NCBI GenBank assembly: GCA_014529385.2 | Contig: CM043970.1 | Coordinates: 40,541,279 to 40,605,278, forward strand | Origin: Adiantum capillus-veneris | Lineage: Eukaryota > Streptophyta > Polypodiopsida > Polypodiales > Pteridaceae | Direction of reading: 5' to 3' | DNA: 64,000 nucleotides | Shown here: positions 21,567 through 33,149 of the stretch, in pieces | Layout of the letters: every line of letters starts with the position of its first letter | Position numbering within the stretch: position 1 is the first letter of the stretch | Notes under the pieces: model-generated | What the model was told of the DNA's origin: nothing | What the model saw: only the letters and a program-made list of their open reading frames with translations | Database searches by the model: none | Position numbers and translations under genes: made by a program

Positions 21567-21913
21567 AGGTTGCGTCCTCCCGGGCTCAATCGCCAGCAAC
21601 TCCAGCACATGCTTGCTCACTTTCTCCGATTTCTGTGAGCTTTAGTGAGTGTTCGTAGGTCGACAAAAATTTCGGGGAGCTCGTAAAGCTCAGTCTGCTT
21701 AGATTTCTGGTTCAGGTTCATTTTGGCCTCCGTTTCCACTACAGGTAGGTATGCACAGGCAATTTTGTCATTTTGTGTAAAATTTTTGTTAGTGTCGTTT
21801 TCTGTATAACAGGTGCCTTACAGTCTTTTATGATTTGTGCTATATAGCATGTGTTATTCCCGCTTTGTTTCTCCTCTTTTCAGGCAGTTTTCACATCAGG
21901 TGCAGTATTTACC

Positions 21914-22740
21914 ATGGCTGACAACAACACAGATGTGTTCAAGATGTTTGCTTCTATGGACAGGTTGGATGGGGACAATTACCCTATGTGGGCTTATATG
22001 ATGCAACATGTTCTTGTGCCAAAGGGCGTCTGGAATATTATGCAGGGCATTGATGCACGTCCTGGTTCTGAGGATGTAGGCAATGTTGAGGATGTTGCAA
22101 GTCTTGTTGAAAGGATTGCTGCTATTAAAGTTGTTTTGCCTACAGTAAAACAAGCTCGTTGGGATGTAAAGGATGTGCAAGCTCATGCATTGATTGCGTT
22201 GTCTGCGAAGCACACCATTGTCCCTCACATTCATTCAACAAAATCTGCAAAACAGGCTTGGGATATTCTACCAGGTCTTTATGCAAGCCGCAATGATGCT
22301 AAAAAAAATTTGTTGCGAAAAGAGTCGGAATCGAAGATTATGCATGAGAAAGATGATATGGACACTTTCCTTGTTGGTGCCAAGGATATCAATGAGAAAC
22401 TTATTTCTGTAGGTGAAGTCATTTCAGAAAGTTCCCTTGTGCAGACTATTCTTGATGCCTTACCAGATTCTTACCAGACTTTTGCTAGTACTTGGAGACT
22501 TATGACCCAAGGAAATCCTGAAGTTGTCAAGTTTGATGCATTATGCACATTCTTGTTGCAAGAGTCACTTTCCAGAAAAAATAGGATAGGAAGCTTGCAG
22601 TTGAATAGGCTTTTATTGCTTCTCAAAGAAAGGGTGGTAACAGCAATGCAGCCACTTCTTATGGTTCTGCTGCGAGTGGAAAAAATTATGTTCCTAATGC
22701 TTCTGTTTGCAGCAATTCGTCTGGAAATTCTGGTGATAAG
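21914..22740 (+). pseudogene. gag: copia gag
   Basis: The preferred start is ATG at 21914 in an ACCATGG context, 63 bp inside a longer open frame. The protein opens MADNNTDVFKMFASMDRLDG, followed by NYPMWAYMMQHVLV and later NLLRKESESKI, a standard UBN2/Retrotran_gag_2 layout. The frame is lost by a one-base shift near 22,590. In the continuing frame a TAG lies at about 22,604, before the run leading to the zinc knuckle. Capsid function is therefore lost or restricted to the N-terminal part. Confidence 0.85.
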
Positions 22741-22752
22741 GGCAAAAAGAAG

Positions 22753-23451
22753 ATGTGTTGCCATTATTGTAAAGCTAATGATCACTTGATCAAGCAGTGT
22801 CCTAAGTTGAAGGCCAAAGAGGCTAATAAGAAAGAGGGTGGTTCCACTGCAAATGCTGGTTCCACTACAAATGCAGTGATTGTTGAGTCTTCTGTGAAAG
22901 GAGACTGTGATGTTGATGTTGATGCAAAATGGGATTTTAGTGCAGAGTGCACTTACAATCTTGTTGTCCATGATGCATGCATGTCAGTTGCTGCAGATTC
23001 ACATGTGTGGTATTTCGATAGTGGTGCTACAAAGCACATTACCTCACATTGTGAATTGTTCAACTCTCTCGAGTCTGTCCCTCATGGGAATTCAGTCACT
23101 TGTGCCAACAATGCCTCTTATCCGATTCAGGGAGTTGGAAAGATTGTGCTTACAGCTGCAAATGGCAGTTCTTTCACACTTGTTGATGCACTTTATGTAC
23201 CTGGGATCAAGAAGAATCTTTTGTCTATATCTGCACTTGCTAGACTTGGACTTGTAGTCAAATTTGTGGATGACAAATGTACGGTTCATGATCTCAATTT
23301 TGGTGATGAAATTGTTGCATTTTGGCTTTTGTGCCGTGGGTTGTATAAGCTCCTTTGTATGATAAGTGTGGACAGAATTTTGCAAATGCAGTTGCAAATT
23401 CAAGGGCTATTTCAGATGCAAAACTTTGGCATGCACGTTTTGGTCATCTGA
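22753..23451 (+). pseudogene. copia zinc knuckle and aspartic protease
   Basis: The frame opens with CCHYCKANDHLIKQC, a CX2CX4HX4C nucleocapsid knuckle, then a Lys/Asn/Thr linker. The protease active site is intact: WYFDSGATKHITSH contains the DSGAT triad. It continues through GVGKIVLTAANGSSF and ALYVPGIKKNLLSI, the usual protease C-terminus. A frameshift near 23,400 moves the pre-integrase (LWHARFGHLNFASLLRL) to another frame, where a TAG follows. This is the best-preserved enzymatic part of the element. Confidence 0.85.
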
Positions 23452-24484
23452 ATTTTGCAAGTTTGCTACGTTTGTAGAAATCTGATATGGTTGCTTCTTT
23501 GCCGCCTCTTGAAGCACCCGTCAACATGTTTGTGAAGGATGTATTTTGGGTAAGATGTAGTGTTCGAAGTTTCCAAAGGATAGGGCCACATGTAGGTTGC
23601 AGCTTGTGCATAGTGATGTTTGTGGGCCCATGCAAACTCCATCCTTGGGCAATTACCTTTACTTTGTGACTTTCATTGATGATTACTCCATGCATTCATG
23701 GGTATTTCCGCTTAAAGCGAAGTCCAAAGTTTTTATGTACTTCAAAAAAATATTGGCTATGGCTTAAAATGTATCAAAATGTACTATGGGCACCCTCTGT
23801 TCGTATCAAGGGGGGGAGTACATGTCTCATGAATTTAATGCATTTCTGGCTAGTCGTGGGATAAAACACCAATGTAGAGTGCCTTATACACCTCCGCAAA
23901 ATGGCATTGCTGAGAGGAAAAACAGGTCACTTACGGAAATGGCACGATGTATGGTCAAAAGTCAAGCTTTGTCGCATTCTTTTTGGCGTGAGGCCATCAT
24001 GTGTGCCACTTATGTACTAAACAGATGTCCTACAAAATCTTTGCAATCTATTACTCCATATGAAGCATGGCATGATAGAAAGCCTTCTATTGAGCACATG
24101 CGTGTTTTTGGTTGTTTGGCACATGCTTTGGTGCCACAAACACAGCGTAGAAAATTGGATGATAAGTCTAACAAATGTATTTTTGTTGGTTATAGTGCTA
24201 AAAGCAAAGGTTACAGGTTGTATCATCCACAAACAAAGCGTATTCTGGTTTCACAGGATGTAGTGTTTGTGGAAGATTCTGTTCAGCCCTTGTTGTCATG
24301 TACTAGAGACACTAATGTAAGCTCACATGACATTTATGACACTTTGTTGCCTCTTTTTAGTGGTGGAATTTTGAATGTAAGTCCAATGAGGCAAATGTAC
24401 AGCCTATGGGGGTTTCAAAAAATGTTACAGATCAGCCTATTACTGATGCAGATGTACATGATGTACTTGATGAGAAAGGGTTGA
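23430..24484 (+). pseudogene. copia integrase, catalytic Asp lost
   Basis: Pre-integrase LWHARFGHLN and part of the HHCC finger are followed by a core scattered over frames. FIDDYSMHSW carries the first Asp. The block at 23,786 reads TLCSYQGGEYMS, where the second catalytic Asp before the QGGEY motif is Tyr. The Glu in PPQNGIAERKNR is kept. Without the second Asp, strand transfer should be impossible. The C-terminal FGCLAHALVPQTQRRKLDDK and IFVGYSAKSKGYRLY region is typical. The core is reached only by crossing several frameshifts between 23,450 and 23,790. Confidence 0.85.
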
Positions 24485-24503
24485 AAATGAGCAGGCTAGA
24501 GGT

Positions 24504-26183
24504 ATGCCAAAATGGTTGGTGCACACATTGTGTGACAGTAAATTGGGTACACCTTTGTCTAGTCGTACTCATTCAGGCTCTCACCATGCATCTTATGCAT
24601 TAGATTGTTATTCTTTGGTTGTGTCTAGCTTACATGATGTTGATGAATCTCTGTCTTTTGATGAAGCACAAAATTCAAAAAATTGGATGGCTGCCATGCA
24701 ATCAAAATATGATGCACTTATAGGAAATGATACATGGACTTTATGTGATTTGCCTCCTCGCAAAAAGGCCATTGGTACGAAGTGCATTTACAATTTGAAA
24801 CGCAAGCCGGATGGTGAGATCGATCGCCATAAGGCTTGAATTGTTGCAAAGGTTTATGCACAGCAAAAAGGCATAGATTATGAAGAGACTTTTTCTCCCA
24901 CTTGCCATATGAGTACTATGCATTTTCTATGTGCATTGGGAGATCATTTTGGTTGGGATGTACATCAATCACACATTGTTACTACTTTCTTGAATGGTGC
25001 CATATTTGAGGAAGTTTATGTAACTGAGCCTCACGATTTTGTCAAGGAAGGACAAGAGGACAAAGTGTGCAGATGTAAGAAGTCTTTGTATGGGTTGAAG
25101 CAATCTCCTCGTGCTTGGTATGAGAAAGCTGACACTCATTTGGTCAAACAAGACTTTTGTAACAGTTCAATAGAAAGCACATTGTATGTAAAGCGTGAGG
25201 GTGATGTACTTCTCATTGTGGTTCTTTATGTTTATGATTTGCTGATCACTGGACCAAATGAGAGACATATTGCTGAATTTAAGGCTCATTTGAATGCTAC
25301 TTTGAAGATGAAAGATTTAGGGCTATTGCATCATTACTTGGGTATACAGTTTAAGAAGTGTGATGGTGGTATTGCCTTGTGTCAAAAAAGTTACATAGAG
25401 TCATTACTATGTAAGTTTGGACTTGAGGATTGTAAACCTATTGCCACTCCCATGGAAACATGTTTGAAGTTGAGTTTACATGATGCTGGTGATCATGTTG
25501 ATGTCACTCTTTACCAAAATGTTGTTGGCTACCTCATTTATATATGCAACACGAGGCCGGATATTCAGTTTGCAATCTCACAGGTCAGTAAATTTATACA
25601 TAGCCTAGGGTCTAAGCATTGGCAGGCTGTCAAGAGGGTTTTTTGCTACCTTAGTGGCACTTTATATCTTGGCTTATTTTATCCCAAGGGGGGATCATTG
25701 CCGCCATACTTACATGCTTTTTCAGACTCAAATTGGGCTGGTTGCTTTGACACGAGAGTGGCCACAAGTGGTTTTTGTTTCATGCTTGGCAGTTCATGTA
25801 TATCATGGTTGAGCAAGAAGAAACCTACAGTGGCCACTTCTAGTTGTGAGGCTGAGTACAGGGCAGTCTTCATAGCTACGATTGAGTGTGTATGGCTCAG
25901 ATGCCTTATGGATGATTTGGGTGTTGGACAGCACACTGCCAACACTATGTACACTGACAGTCAGAGCGCATTGGCAATTGTGAGGAACCCAATTTTTCAT
26001 GCTCGCACAAAGCACATTGAGGTGCATTACCACTATGTCAAGGAGAAGCTCTCAGCAGGAGATATCAGCTTGGCTTATGTGCCAACACAGGACAACCTTG
26101 CAGATCTTTCCACAAAGGCATTGTCTTGTGAGAAGCTTGAATCTTTCCCCAAAGCTTTGGGCTTACTCCCCTTTGTGGACTGA
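24504..26183 (+). pseudogene. pol: copia reverse transcriptase and RNase H
   Basis: One frame runs from about 24,504 to the terminator at 26,181-26,183, broken only by TGA at 24,837-24,839 (after DRHKA). RT motifs are clear: NWMAAMQSKYDAL, SLYGLKQSPRAWYEK, LHHYLGIQF. Two catalytic positions are changed: the usual MDVKTAFLNG is SHIVTTFLNG (Asp to His), and YVDD is YVYD. RNase H keeps FSDSNWAG, SSCEAEYRAV and YTDSQSALAI. A long readable frame with dead RT residues points to point-mutational decay after insertion, or to a copy mobilised in trans. Confidence 0.93.
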
Positions 26184-26248
26184 TCATGTCCTCAAGGCAT
26201 GGTACTTCCCTTTACTCATGTGCCAGCTCTCGTTCACCACATCACTCC

Positions 26249-26258
26249 AGGGGGGATT
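26249..26258 (+). other. Polypurine tract
   Basis: AGGGGGGATT directly precedes the 3' LTR and would prime plus-strand DNA synthesis. Confidence 0.9.
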
Positions 26259-26483
26259 TGTTACCATATACATGTGGTAGTGATGTGTGTGAACACACTA
26301 GGATAGTTGGGGCATTTTTTCCCTCTTTAGGAGGTTTTTGCATCATGCATTGTATATACACCCATCACTCTAGGGCTATCTATCTTTCCATTGCACACTA
26401 AGTAACATACTTTCAGTGTGTGCCTTGAGCTTCCTTCATCTTCTCCAAGCTATGTGAATTTCTCTGCAACCCTAATTCCAACA
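26259..26483 (+). repeat. 3' LTR of the copia element
   Basis: 225 bp, colinear with the 5' LTR but lacking its extra segment of about 20 bp. It is followed by the TSD AATCT. Confidence 0.95.
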
Positions 26484-26488
26484 AATCT

Positions 26489-28617
26489 TTGTTCCTCAAT
26501 AAAAACCTACAGCTAGATGGGTTGCCCTAGTATGTCAAAGAGGAGATGAAATTGCTTTGTTTGACAAGCTAGGACTTCTTGCCCATCCATAACACCCACC
26601 CTATAGAGCCACGCTACTGCTATAAATGTTGATAATGAGATGGGCTCACTTGTCTCATAGATCTTGGCACCAATTATTCATAGTGTGTAAAGGAAACACT
26701 TGTTTAGGAGCATCATCATTGATGTTCCAAGAATAGTCTTCTAGTCTATGCTACTAAGGATGCATATATGTAAAGGCTCTATTGTAGATGGTGCAGTGGT
26801 TGGAGCTTGCATCATCGATTGAAGTGCAATAGAAAAAACAAGAGCCACTGCTTTATCTATAAGTAGTGTGCTAGCTATGGATCTTGATGGGGACTTTGCC
26901 AGCCTAGGTTTCTTGCTAGCAATAGCTACGAGAGTTTGTGGTGTTGGTGTTTGTTGGGCAAGAAATTAGTTTGGTCAATTTTTGCGAGGACCAAGATGTG
27001 GGCCAAAAGTCTCTCAAACAAAGGCCCAAAAGAGGCATTTCAGGACCTCCTACTCGTTCGCATGCACGAAAGATGGGGAGGCTCCCAATCCCCAGTTTTG
27101 TGAGATATGGAAGGAGGGACAATGGAGTTTTGAGTAGATTTTCACAAATTTATGGGAGGGCAAGAGTTGTGTCTCCCTTTGTCTGAATTGGTGTTTGATT
27201 CATTTTTCCCAATTGGGGCATTTTTTCACAGAAAGAAAATCGCACAAAAATGGAGGACTAAGGGTACTAAGAGATCCATTAGAAGGGGAAAGAGAAGGCT
27301 AGAAGCTCCCTCATCAGCTGCGTCCACATGGATGATCAAAGAACTCTCATTCTATTTCTTTGCAAAATTTTCTTCTCCATTAACTATCCTAAGAGCTACA
27401 TTTAAGTAAGAATAAAAAGGCAAGAGCTCTCCCATCATCCATGTGCACATGGCTGCTCTTTCGCCACATGTATTTTGCAAATAATATATTAATTGATTGT
27501 CCTAAGAGGTTCATTAAGGCCAAAAAGGGAATAGGAGTCTTGCACATGGATGACAAGGGGGTTTCTACCCACATTTCTTTTGCATAAACCTTCTCTAGAT
27601 ATGCTATTTTAAGAGCCTGATTTGGGCCGTTGTTCCAAAGTTATCCTACTCACATGAAAAAAAAAGGGAGCCAGAGGTCCCTCGTCATTCTAGACGATAT
27701 GAGAACTTTTTATCCCCTTCTTTTTGTGCAAACAAGGCTAGTGATGATGAGCAAAGAAGGGGAAAGCCCATGGTCCCTGTGCATGCAGACAATAGGAGAG
27801 CTCTCCTCCCCTCATATTTTGCTCAATAGTGCTCCTTTAGGTGATTGAATAATTGATCATTCCATGAAATTAGACTTTAAAACAAGGGTATCGGAGCTCC
27901 CTTATCATCCACATTTGTATGGTGTCAAAAAGTGTGCGGTCTAGCTGGGAAGGTGCAAAACCTTTGGCTATGAAAACTTGTGTTGAGAGTTACAAACACT
28001 TCACAAAAAAGTGTTTATGGAACTCACCATTTCTCTTCCCACAGATGTCTTGAAATCTAAGAGAGTTCATGATAGGGAAATCACAAATCCTTTTTCCTAT
28101 TGTGATGGAGTTTGCTTGTTTTTTTAAGCGAGTTCATGATGAAAAGATCACAAAAGAACACAAAAAATTTACTTAAAAAGAGAGATGAAAAACACTAAAG
28201 TTTCATCCAAGAAACCTCAACTCTCATACAAGCACAAGTTCCATTCAAAACCCAAACCTCTTTCATGGAATCTTGTAGCCTCGCCTCTAGTTACATAGAT
28301 TGTAACTCCAAATTCCTGAAAGAAAAATCACAAGCTTCACCTTCACATCGACCATTTTCTATTTTTTTAGACATTCAAGAGCTTCCATATTGAACCCACA
28401 CACCATTTTGATGAAGGAAAGCCCTATTTTACTCCCTCACAAGCTTAGATACAAGATAGTAGAGAGGTAGGACTACACTACACATTTATAGAGCAACCAT
28501 GAAGTGAATACATAGAAGAGGCAAATTGCAGGTTTTTCAGATTTTAAGAATCCCTCTTTGTCTTCCCATGGTAAAAAGTGATGATGTGTCTAAAGAGCAG
28601 ATATCATCAAATCAGGG
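26489..28617. repeat. Gene-poor stretch with degenerate repeats at about 27,290-27,920
   Basis: The theme GAGCTCCC(T/A)CATCATCCAC(A)TG recurs with much drift at about 27,306, 27,425, 27,536, 27,672, 27,766 and 27,893, a spacing of 95-140 bp. TTTTGCAAA/TTTTGCTC and CTATCCTAAGAGC-like words lie between. The rest shows no coding signal. The repeat call is by eye and the period is approximate. Confidence 0.4.
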
Positions 28618-28620
28618 TAA

Positions 28621-29062
28621 TTGCACAAGCCACCCACAAGATTGATTTTTCAAACTTCTTTTAGCTTATATGAATTCTTGGTAGTTCCTTTTGGATTAAC
28701 TAATGCACTGGAAACTTTCAACCGCATGATGGAGCGTATCTTTAGAGGTCACGGCCAATATGTCGGCACTTTCTTTGATGATATTCTTGTGTTTAGCAAG
28801 AATGAAGAAAAACATCGGAAACATTTGGAAATTGTTTTGCAACTTCTTCATGCGACCCAGCTTCTCATCAATGGTAAGAAAAGTGAGTTCTTCATGTATA
28901 AAATAAATTATCTTGGGCATGTGATCTCTTCAAAAGGCATTCAAATGGATCCAGAGAAGATCACAATAATCCAAGAATGGCCAGATCTTTGTGATGTGCA
29001 TGAGGTGCATTTTTTTCTTGGGTTATGCTCTTTTCTATATTTTTCTTATATTTCTTTTTTAT
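28621..29062 (+). pseudogene. Isolated Ty3/gypsy reverse transcriptase fragment
   Basis: A single open frame of about 145 codons contains LYEFLVVPFGLTNALETFNR, YVGTFFDDILVFSKN and KINYLGHVISSKGIQMDPEK. These are RT motifs from the palm through the thumb, with the catalytic FDD intact. It ends in the VHEVHFFLGLCSF block and then runs into unrelated sequence. No LTR, gag, protease, RNase H or integrase accompanies it, so it is an orphan fragment that has kept its frame. Confidence 0.88.
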
Positions 29063-29064
29063 AG

Positions 29065-30400
29065 CTACTAGGGAGAGGATGGGGTCTAAGAGGGCCTCTT
29101 TATTTGTCATGAGATTATGGAGGTGATTACCATTTTGATGAATAGATGCATGCCATGTGTGCAATAATGGTGGATGTGTAAGAGAGGTGTAAGAGTGGTC
29201 AAAGAATGCACTTTTCTCCCCCAAAAGGAGGTGGACAACTTTATGATTTTTGACCATCCATAACTCCTACATACGATCTTTGATTTGAATGAAAATTATA
29301 GATCTGTAATCTACATTCCAAGATCTTTCTCTAGATATGTTACGAGATATAGTTTTGCCTGGTAGATTTTAAATTTCATTTTGGGGAAAATTTTTGATTC
29401 AAATAAACTATACGTTTGCATGTTTGAATTTGAAAGCTTTCCTTTGATTTCTTTCTTAATAATAGAGGTTTGACTTCCTTAAAGTGCCAAATAAAGAGGC
29501 CCTCCTAGACCCCGTTCTCCTCCTAATGCTTGCATAATTTTTAAAAATGCACCTATTTTACTCCATTATTGAAAGGATGCTTAAATTTCATAGAGCCATG
29601 TCATGCTTTCATATTGCATGAGGTGTCCATTGGAATCAAATGAAAGTCTAAGCTAAGGGGACCACAAATAGACTTTTGTTGCTAGAAAGATACCCTATTT
29701 TGATGATTTTCTTACACATAGATCTCATGCAAATTGAAAAAAAGATATCAAATGTAGGTCGTAGCTCATGAGCTGAATTCTTTGCATCTATATTTATTTT
29801 TTATGTAGAGCCAGGTTGAGGAGATATACTCAAAATAGTGGACCCCAATCTGCCCACATCGTGTAGAGACAAACCATTTTCAACTTTTTCAAGTCATGTT
29901 CACACTAGCTTCTCTCTTCCTTGTGTGACCCTTGGAGGTTCCCTTCACCTATAAAATGAGATCTCTTCTTCCTTGAAAATCGTTCCATAGAGGGTGAGAG
30001 TATTAACGCCTAATTGTACTTAGCCACCATAAACATAAACATAAGCCCTACAATTGCTCCTTGAGAAAGACTAGCCAATCTTGTAAGATTCCTTGGAAGA
30101 TCAACTCTAATCAAAGAAAGACTTGAATTTGGTGCATCAATCAAGGCTTGGTCTTCTCTCTCCTTCTCTCTCCATCAAATTTGTGAATAAATTCCAAAGG
30201 GTTTATCAAGTAAGGTGTGTTTTGCTTTGTGATTTTGTTGTTTTCTAATTGTTTTGTTTTTCATCTACTTTAATCTCTACTTCGACTTCTATCTCTATCT
30301 CTATCTCTATCTCCATCTCTCTTGTGTCCTAATTGTTTTTATTGAAGGCATTCAAGCAAGAACACTCCACCAAAGCTATGAGAAACCTTCTTAGGGATCT
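29065..30400. other. Non-coding stretch, possibly LTR-derived at the right end
   Basis: No ORF with a domain was found. At 29,950-30,335 a CTATAAAATGAG motif is followed by a leader rich in CT and then a (CTCTAT)n run at about 30,286-30,322, the look of an LTR R-U5 region or plant promoter. I found no matching second copy. Confidence 0.3.
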
Positions 30401-30509
30401 ATGGTGTATGCCAAGGGCATACCTAGGGGGGGTCACGGACTCGGGCCAGGTGGTCGACTGTCAGTGTGGAATGGGATTCAAGGGCCAAGGGCTATATATG
30501 GGGGTTGGG

Positions 30510-30756
30510 CTCGGGGGGTTCACCATTTAGTACCCCCCTATATAATGTGCGTTCGTAGGGTATTGAAAAACCCCTCTTTTAACATGTTTTAATGAAATAA
30601 AATGACCCCTTACTTTAGGATTTTATCCAAAATTGAATATAAAAACCCCTTATTTTAATGTATCTTTGTTAAATTACCTAAAAACTTTGCATTTTAAAAC
30701 CGCTCTTATCAAACTCACATTATACATTAACATGATTACATAGTGCACCCCCCGAG
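30510..30756. mobile_element. MITE copy B, 247 bp, perfect 8-bp TSD
   Basis: TIRs are CTCGGGGGGTTCAC on the left and GTGCACCCCCCGAG on the right (13 of 14 pair). The flanks GGGTTGGG at 30502-30509 and 30757-30764 form a perfect 8-bp target duplication. The interior matches copy A at 4853-5089 over its length (for example TTATACATTAACATGATTAC). No coding capacity. It lies a few tens of bases upstream of a retroelement primer site, so it probably jumped into an older LTR. Confidence 0.93.
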
Positions 30757-30802
30757 GGGTTGGGCGGTGAATCCGGACCAGGCAGTCCTCTGGGCATTAT
30801 AT

Positions 30803-30813
30803 TGGTATCAGAG
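30803..30813 (+). other. Primer-binding site of a decayed LTR element
   Basis: TGGTATCAGAG is preceded by GGCATTATAT, which would be the LTR end plus spacer. The LTR to its left carries MITE copy B. The gag relic at 31.7-32.3 kb is in the right place to belong to the same element. Confidence 0.55.
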
Positions 30814-31717
30814 TATGGTCTATTTTGGGAAGAAGGCATGGAGCCACTCTTTCATTGCATGTTCATGCAAAGGAGGGCATGAAGGGCCACTTGCTAAGTG
30901 AGGAAGGTGAATCCACAGCGTGTGCAACAATCCTAAGGGGGAAAGACGAGGGCACTGACCTACACATACTGCCTTGAGGACTGGCTTGAAGGGTGCACGT
31001 CACCGGGTTGGGGATTTTTTGTCATAGGCGTGCAACCCTGCGAGCAACATACGAGGTGGGAGCTCGTCCTCTCTCTCTTAAGCGAAGCCTGCTTGTGGTG
31101 CCTCCAAAGCGAGCCTCAAGTTTACACACCAAGGGCCACCCAGGATGGTTTTTTTGACCCTTTGAAGTAAGCAAGGGTACATGCCCACCCCGGCACACAC
31201 CCCGTTTACATAAAATAACCATCGGAGCTCGGTAAGGTGTCTATTGTTGGCCAGGGTCCACCGACCTAATTTTAGGCCAAAAAAAATTTGCGTAGCCTGT
31301 AGAGTTTTACTTCTCGATTTGAGATCAAATTTCTAAGACCTTCATTCAAAGTGTCTTTCACGTCTTCAAAAGGAATTGGTTGTACTAAGTTCGACATCGA
31401 AGTCGGCATCGGACTAGTTATTGATCAAGAAGTGCATCTTTGAAAATTTGTTCGGATAACATACGATGAGATCTTTTTTCACAAACATCTCCCAATTGGA
31501 AAGGTTCGTATCATTGACGACCAAAAGCGACTGGGAAATTTTATAGATTCAACAATACCACATGGCTTGGTTTCTTGGCAATCATACATCTTTGAAATTG
31601 CGGTTGCGGGCCTAATTAGCACGGCTAATTCTCGACGTTTGCGGTGCACACTACAGTTACAAACTTTTTTGGAATCAAGGTGTTCTTCTTTTTTTCCTAG
31701 CACTGCACAGTGTCACC

Positions 31718-32345
31718 ATGGATTTAGATATCAACATGACTTTTGATTTTGAGCACCATACACCCGATCCTCCCAATGATGGCTCACAGCTGGCTCACGG
31801 CCAAATACTCTCCTGGAGGGTACCTGCGAAGCTATGAGAGGAGATGACGCTTAGAAATCAACTGATATTTAACAATTTCAAGCACTTCAAGCATGTATGT
31901 TGGTGATGGAAATGAATTTTGCATCACTAAATGAAAATGTCAGTAAATTATCGGCTCTAGTGGTACAATTTATGCAACAGCAAGCCAAGGATCTTGTTGA
32001 CACACACACATGCATTGGCACATAGCCGATCACGGGCAAGGTCCCCTTCAGATTCTCTACACTCTCTCACTACGAAGGAGGTGGATGAGTTGTTGAAAAA
32101 TACAAAGCCACCAACTTTTAAGGGAGACGACTGAGAGAGCAATAAGGATGCAGTGAATATCTTTCTCAGCAAGTGGACAAAATTCACGCCTTACTCCGAA
32201 TACAGTCAGGGCATTGCAAACAAGTATGACTTTTGAAGGCAAGTCCTATAAATTGTGGATGTCTCTCAAGGAGAAGAATATCATACCACAGAGCTGGGCA
32301 GCTTTTGAGGCTATGTTTAGAGGCTACAAGAGGGTGTCAATCTCT
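31718..32345 (+). pseudogene. gag: Retrotransposon gag relic
   Basis: ATG at 31718 begins MDLDINMTFDFEHHTPDPPN. The frame closes at a TGA after about 39 codons. Further on, broken frames read NTKPPTFKGDD, DAVNIFLSKWTKFTPYSEYS, then after a shift near 32,222 MTFEGKSYKLWMSLKEKNII and SWAAFEAMFRGYKR. This is the pattern of a Retrotrans_gag capsid domain. No zinc knuckle or pol follows before 32.8 kb. It fits a truncated Ty3/gypsy element starting at the primer site 900 bp upstream. Confidence 0.6.
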
Positions 32346-32847
32346 TGGAAAACAACAAAAAACTCGTATCTAACTCAAGCTACACTCAAATGACCAAAGT
32401 CATCAAAAGCTAGTACTAATCGGCAAACAAAACATGACCGTTATAGCATCGAACGACCTCCGAATGTTAGGAAACTTCTAGGACAAGTATATAAGACCTA
32501 AGCACGCATGCTTATGGTCTCAAACCTCACTTTTGATGAAGTGTAAACAAACGCAATTATTAACAACAATGAGTTTTTAACCTAGTCATTTTTTACCCTG
32601 AATGCATCTAAATGCTTAGCAATGATGTCCCAATACCCCGCCTATGCTTATTTTGTGATTTCCTAGCTTAAATTCCTACTTATGATGAAATTAGGCCATG
32701 GGTTGGCGATTCCAAAAGCTACAGTTTACCATGATATGTTTAGGTTAATGTGTAAAGCTCTTACCTGCAGTTGCAACGCAACAAACGGCACTACAATGTG
32801 ATAATCGACACGGGAGTAGGAAGCATGAGAAGGAGAGAAGTGAGTGC

Positions 32848-33126
32848 TGTTAGCTCACACTGTGTATTTCTTATCCAAACCTTAACAATAACTTACAAAA
32901 ACTAGCTTTTATATCTTAGCCAAGGTTTCTTTGGTCAAAAACTAATAATTTGGGAGCTCTAAGTAAGAATAAATTGATACAATCTGGAAGCTTATAGCCT
33001 CGGCTCAGCAATTACAATATGCACTTGGAAAATAGGAGTTACAATATTCCCCATTTATCAAAAGAATAAGTGCTTTTACAATAAAAGCTCCTGAAAAATG
33101 TTACATGGGTTAGCTTGCTGCTAACA
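32848..33126 (-). repeat. LTR (3', minus-strand element), 279 bp
   Basis: On the plus strand it starts TGTTAGCTCAC and ends TTGCTGCTAACA, so both strands show TG...CA with an inverted TGTTAGC at the ends. It abuts a polypurine tract on its right. Its partner LTR was not found to the right, between 38.3 and 38.8 kb. Confidence 0.65.
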
Positions 33127-33139
33127 TTCCCCCCCTCCT
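33127..33139 (-). other. Polypurine tract of copy 1
   Basis: The minus strand reads GGAGGGGGGGAA directly before the TGTTAGCAGC start of the LTR. Similar tracts precede comparable borders near 47,909 and 61,550. Confidence 0.7.
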
Positions 33140-33149
33140 CCATTGTGTC

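Larger units (their letters stand above)
21301..26488 (+). mobile_element. Complete Ty1/copia LTR retrotransposon with TSD
   Basis: LTRs at 21306-21552 and 26259-26483 both start TGTTACC and end CCAACA. They are flanked by a perfect 5-bp duplication, AATCT, at 21301-21305 and 26484-26488. Internal parts are in copia order: tRNA-Met primer site, gag, zinc knuckle, protease, integrase, RT, RNase H and polypurine tract. The intact TSD shows one undisturbed insertion. Frameshifts, stops and replaced catalytic residues show it can no longer move on its own. The LTRs differ at a moderate number of sites plus an extra segment of about 20 bp in the 5' LTR, so the insertion is not very recent. Confidence 0.97.

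Noticed and set aside
24909-26183. Intact RT as evidence of an active copia
   Set aside because: The frame is long, but YVYD and the lost first Asp, together with integrase damage, rule out autonomous activity.
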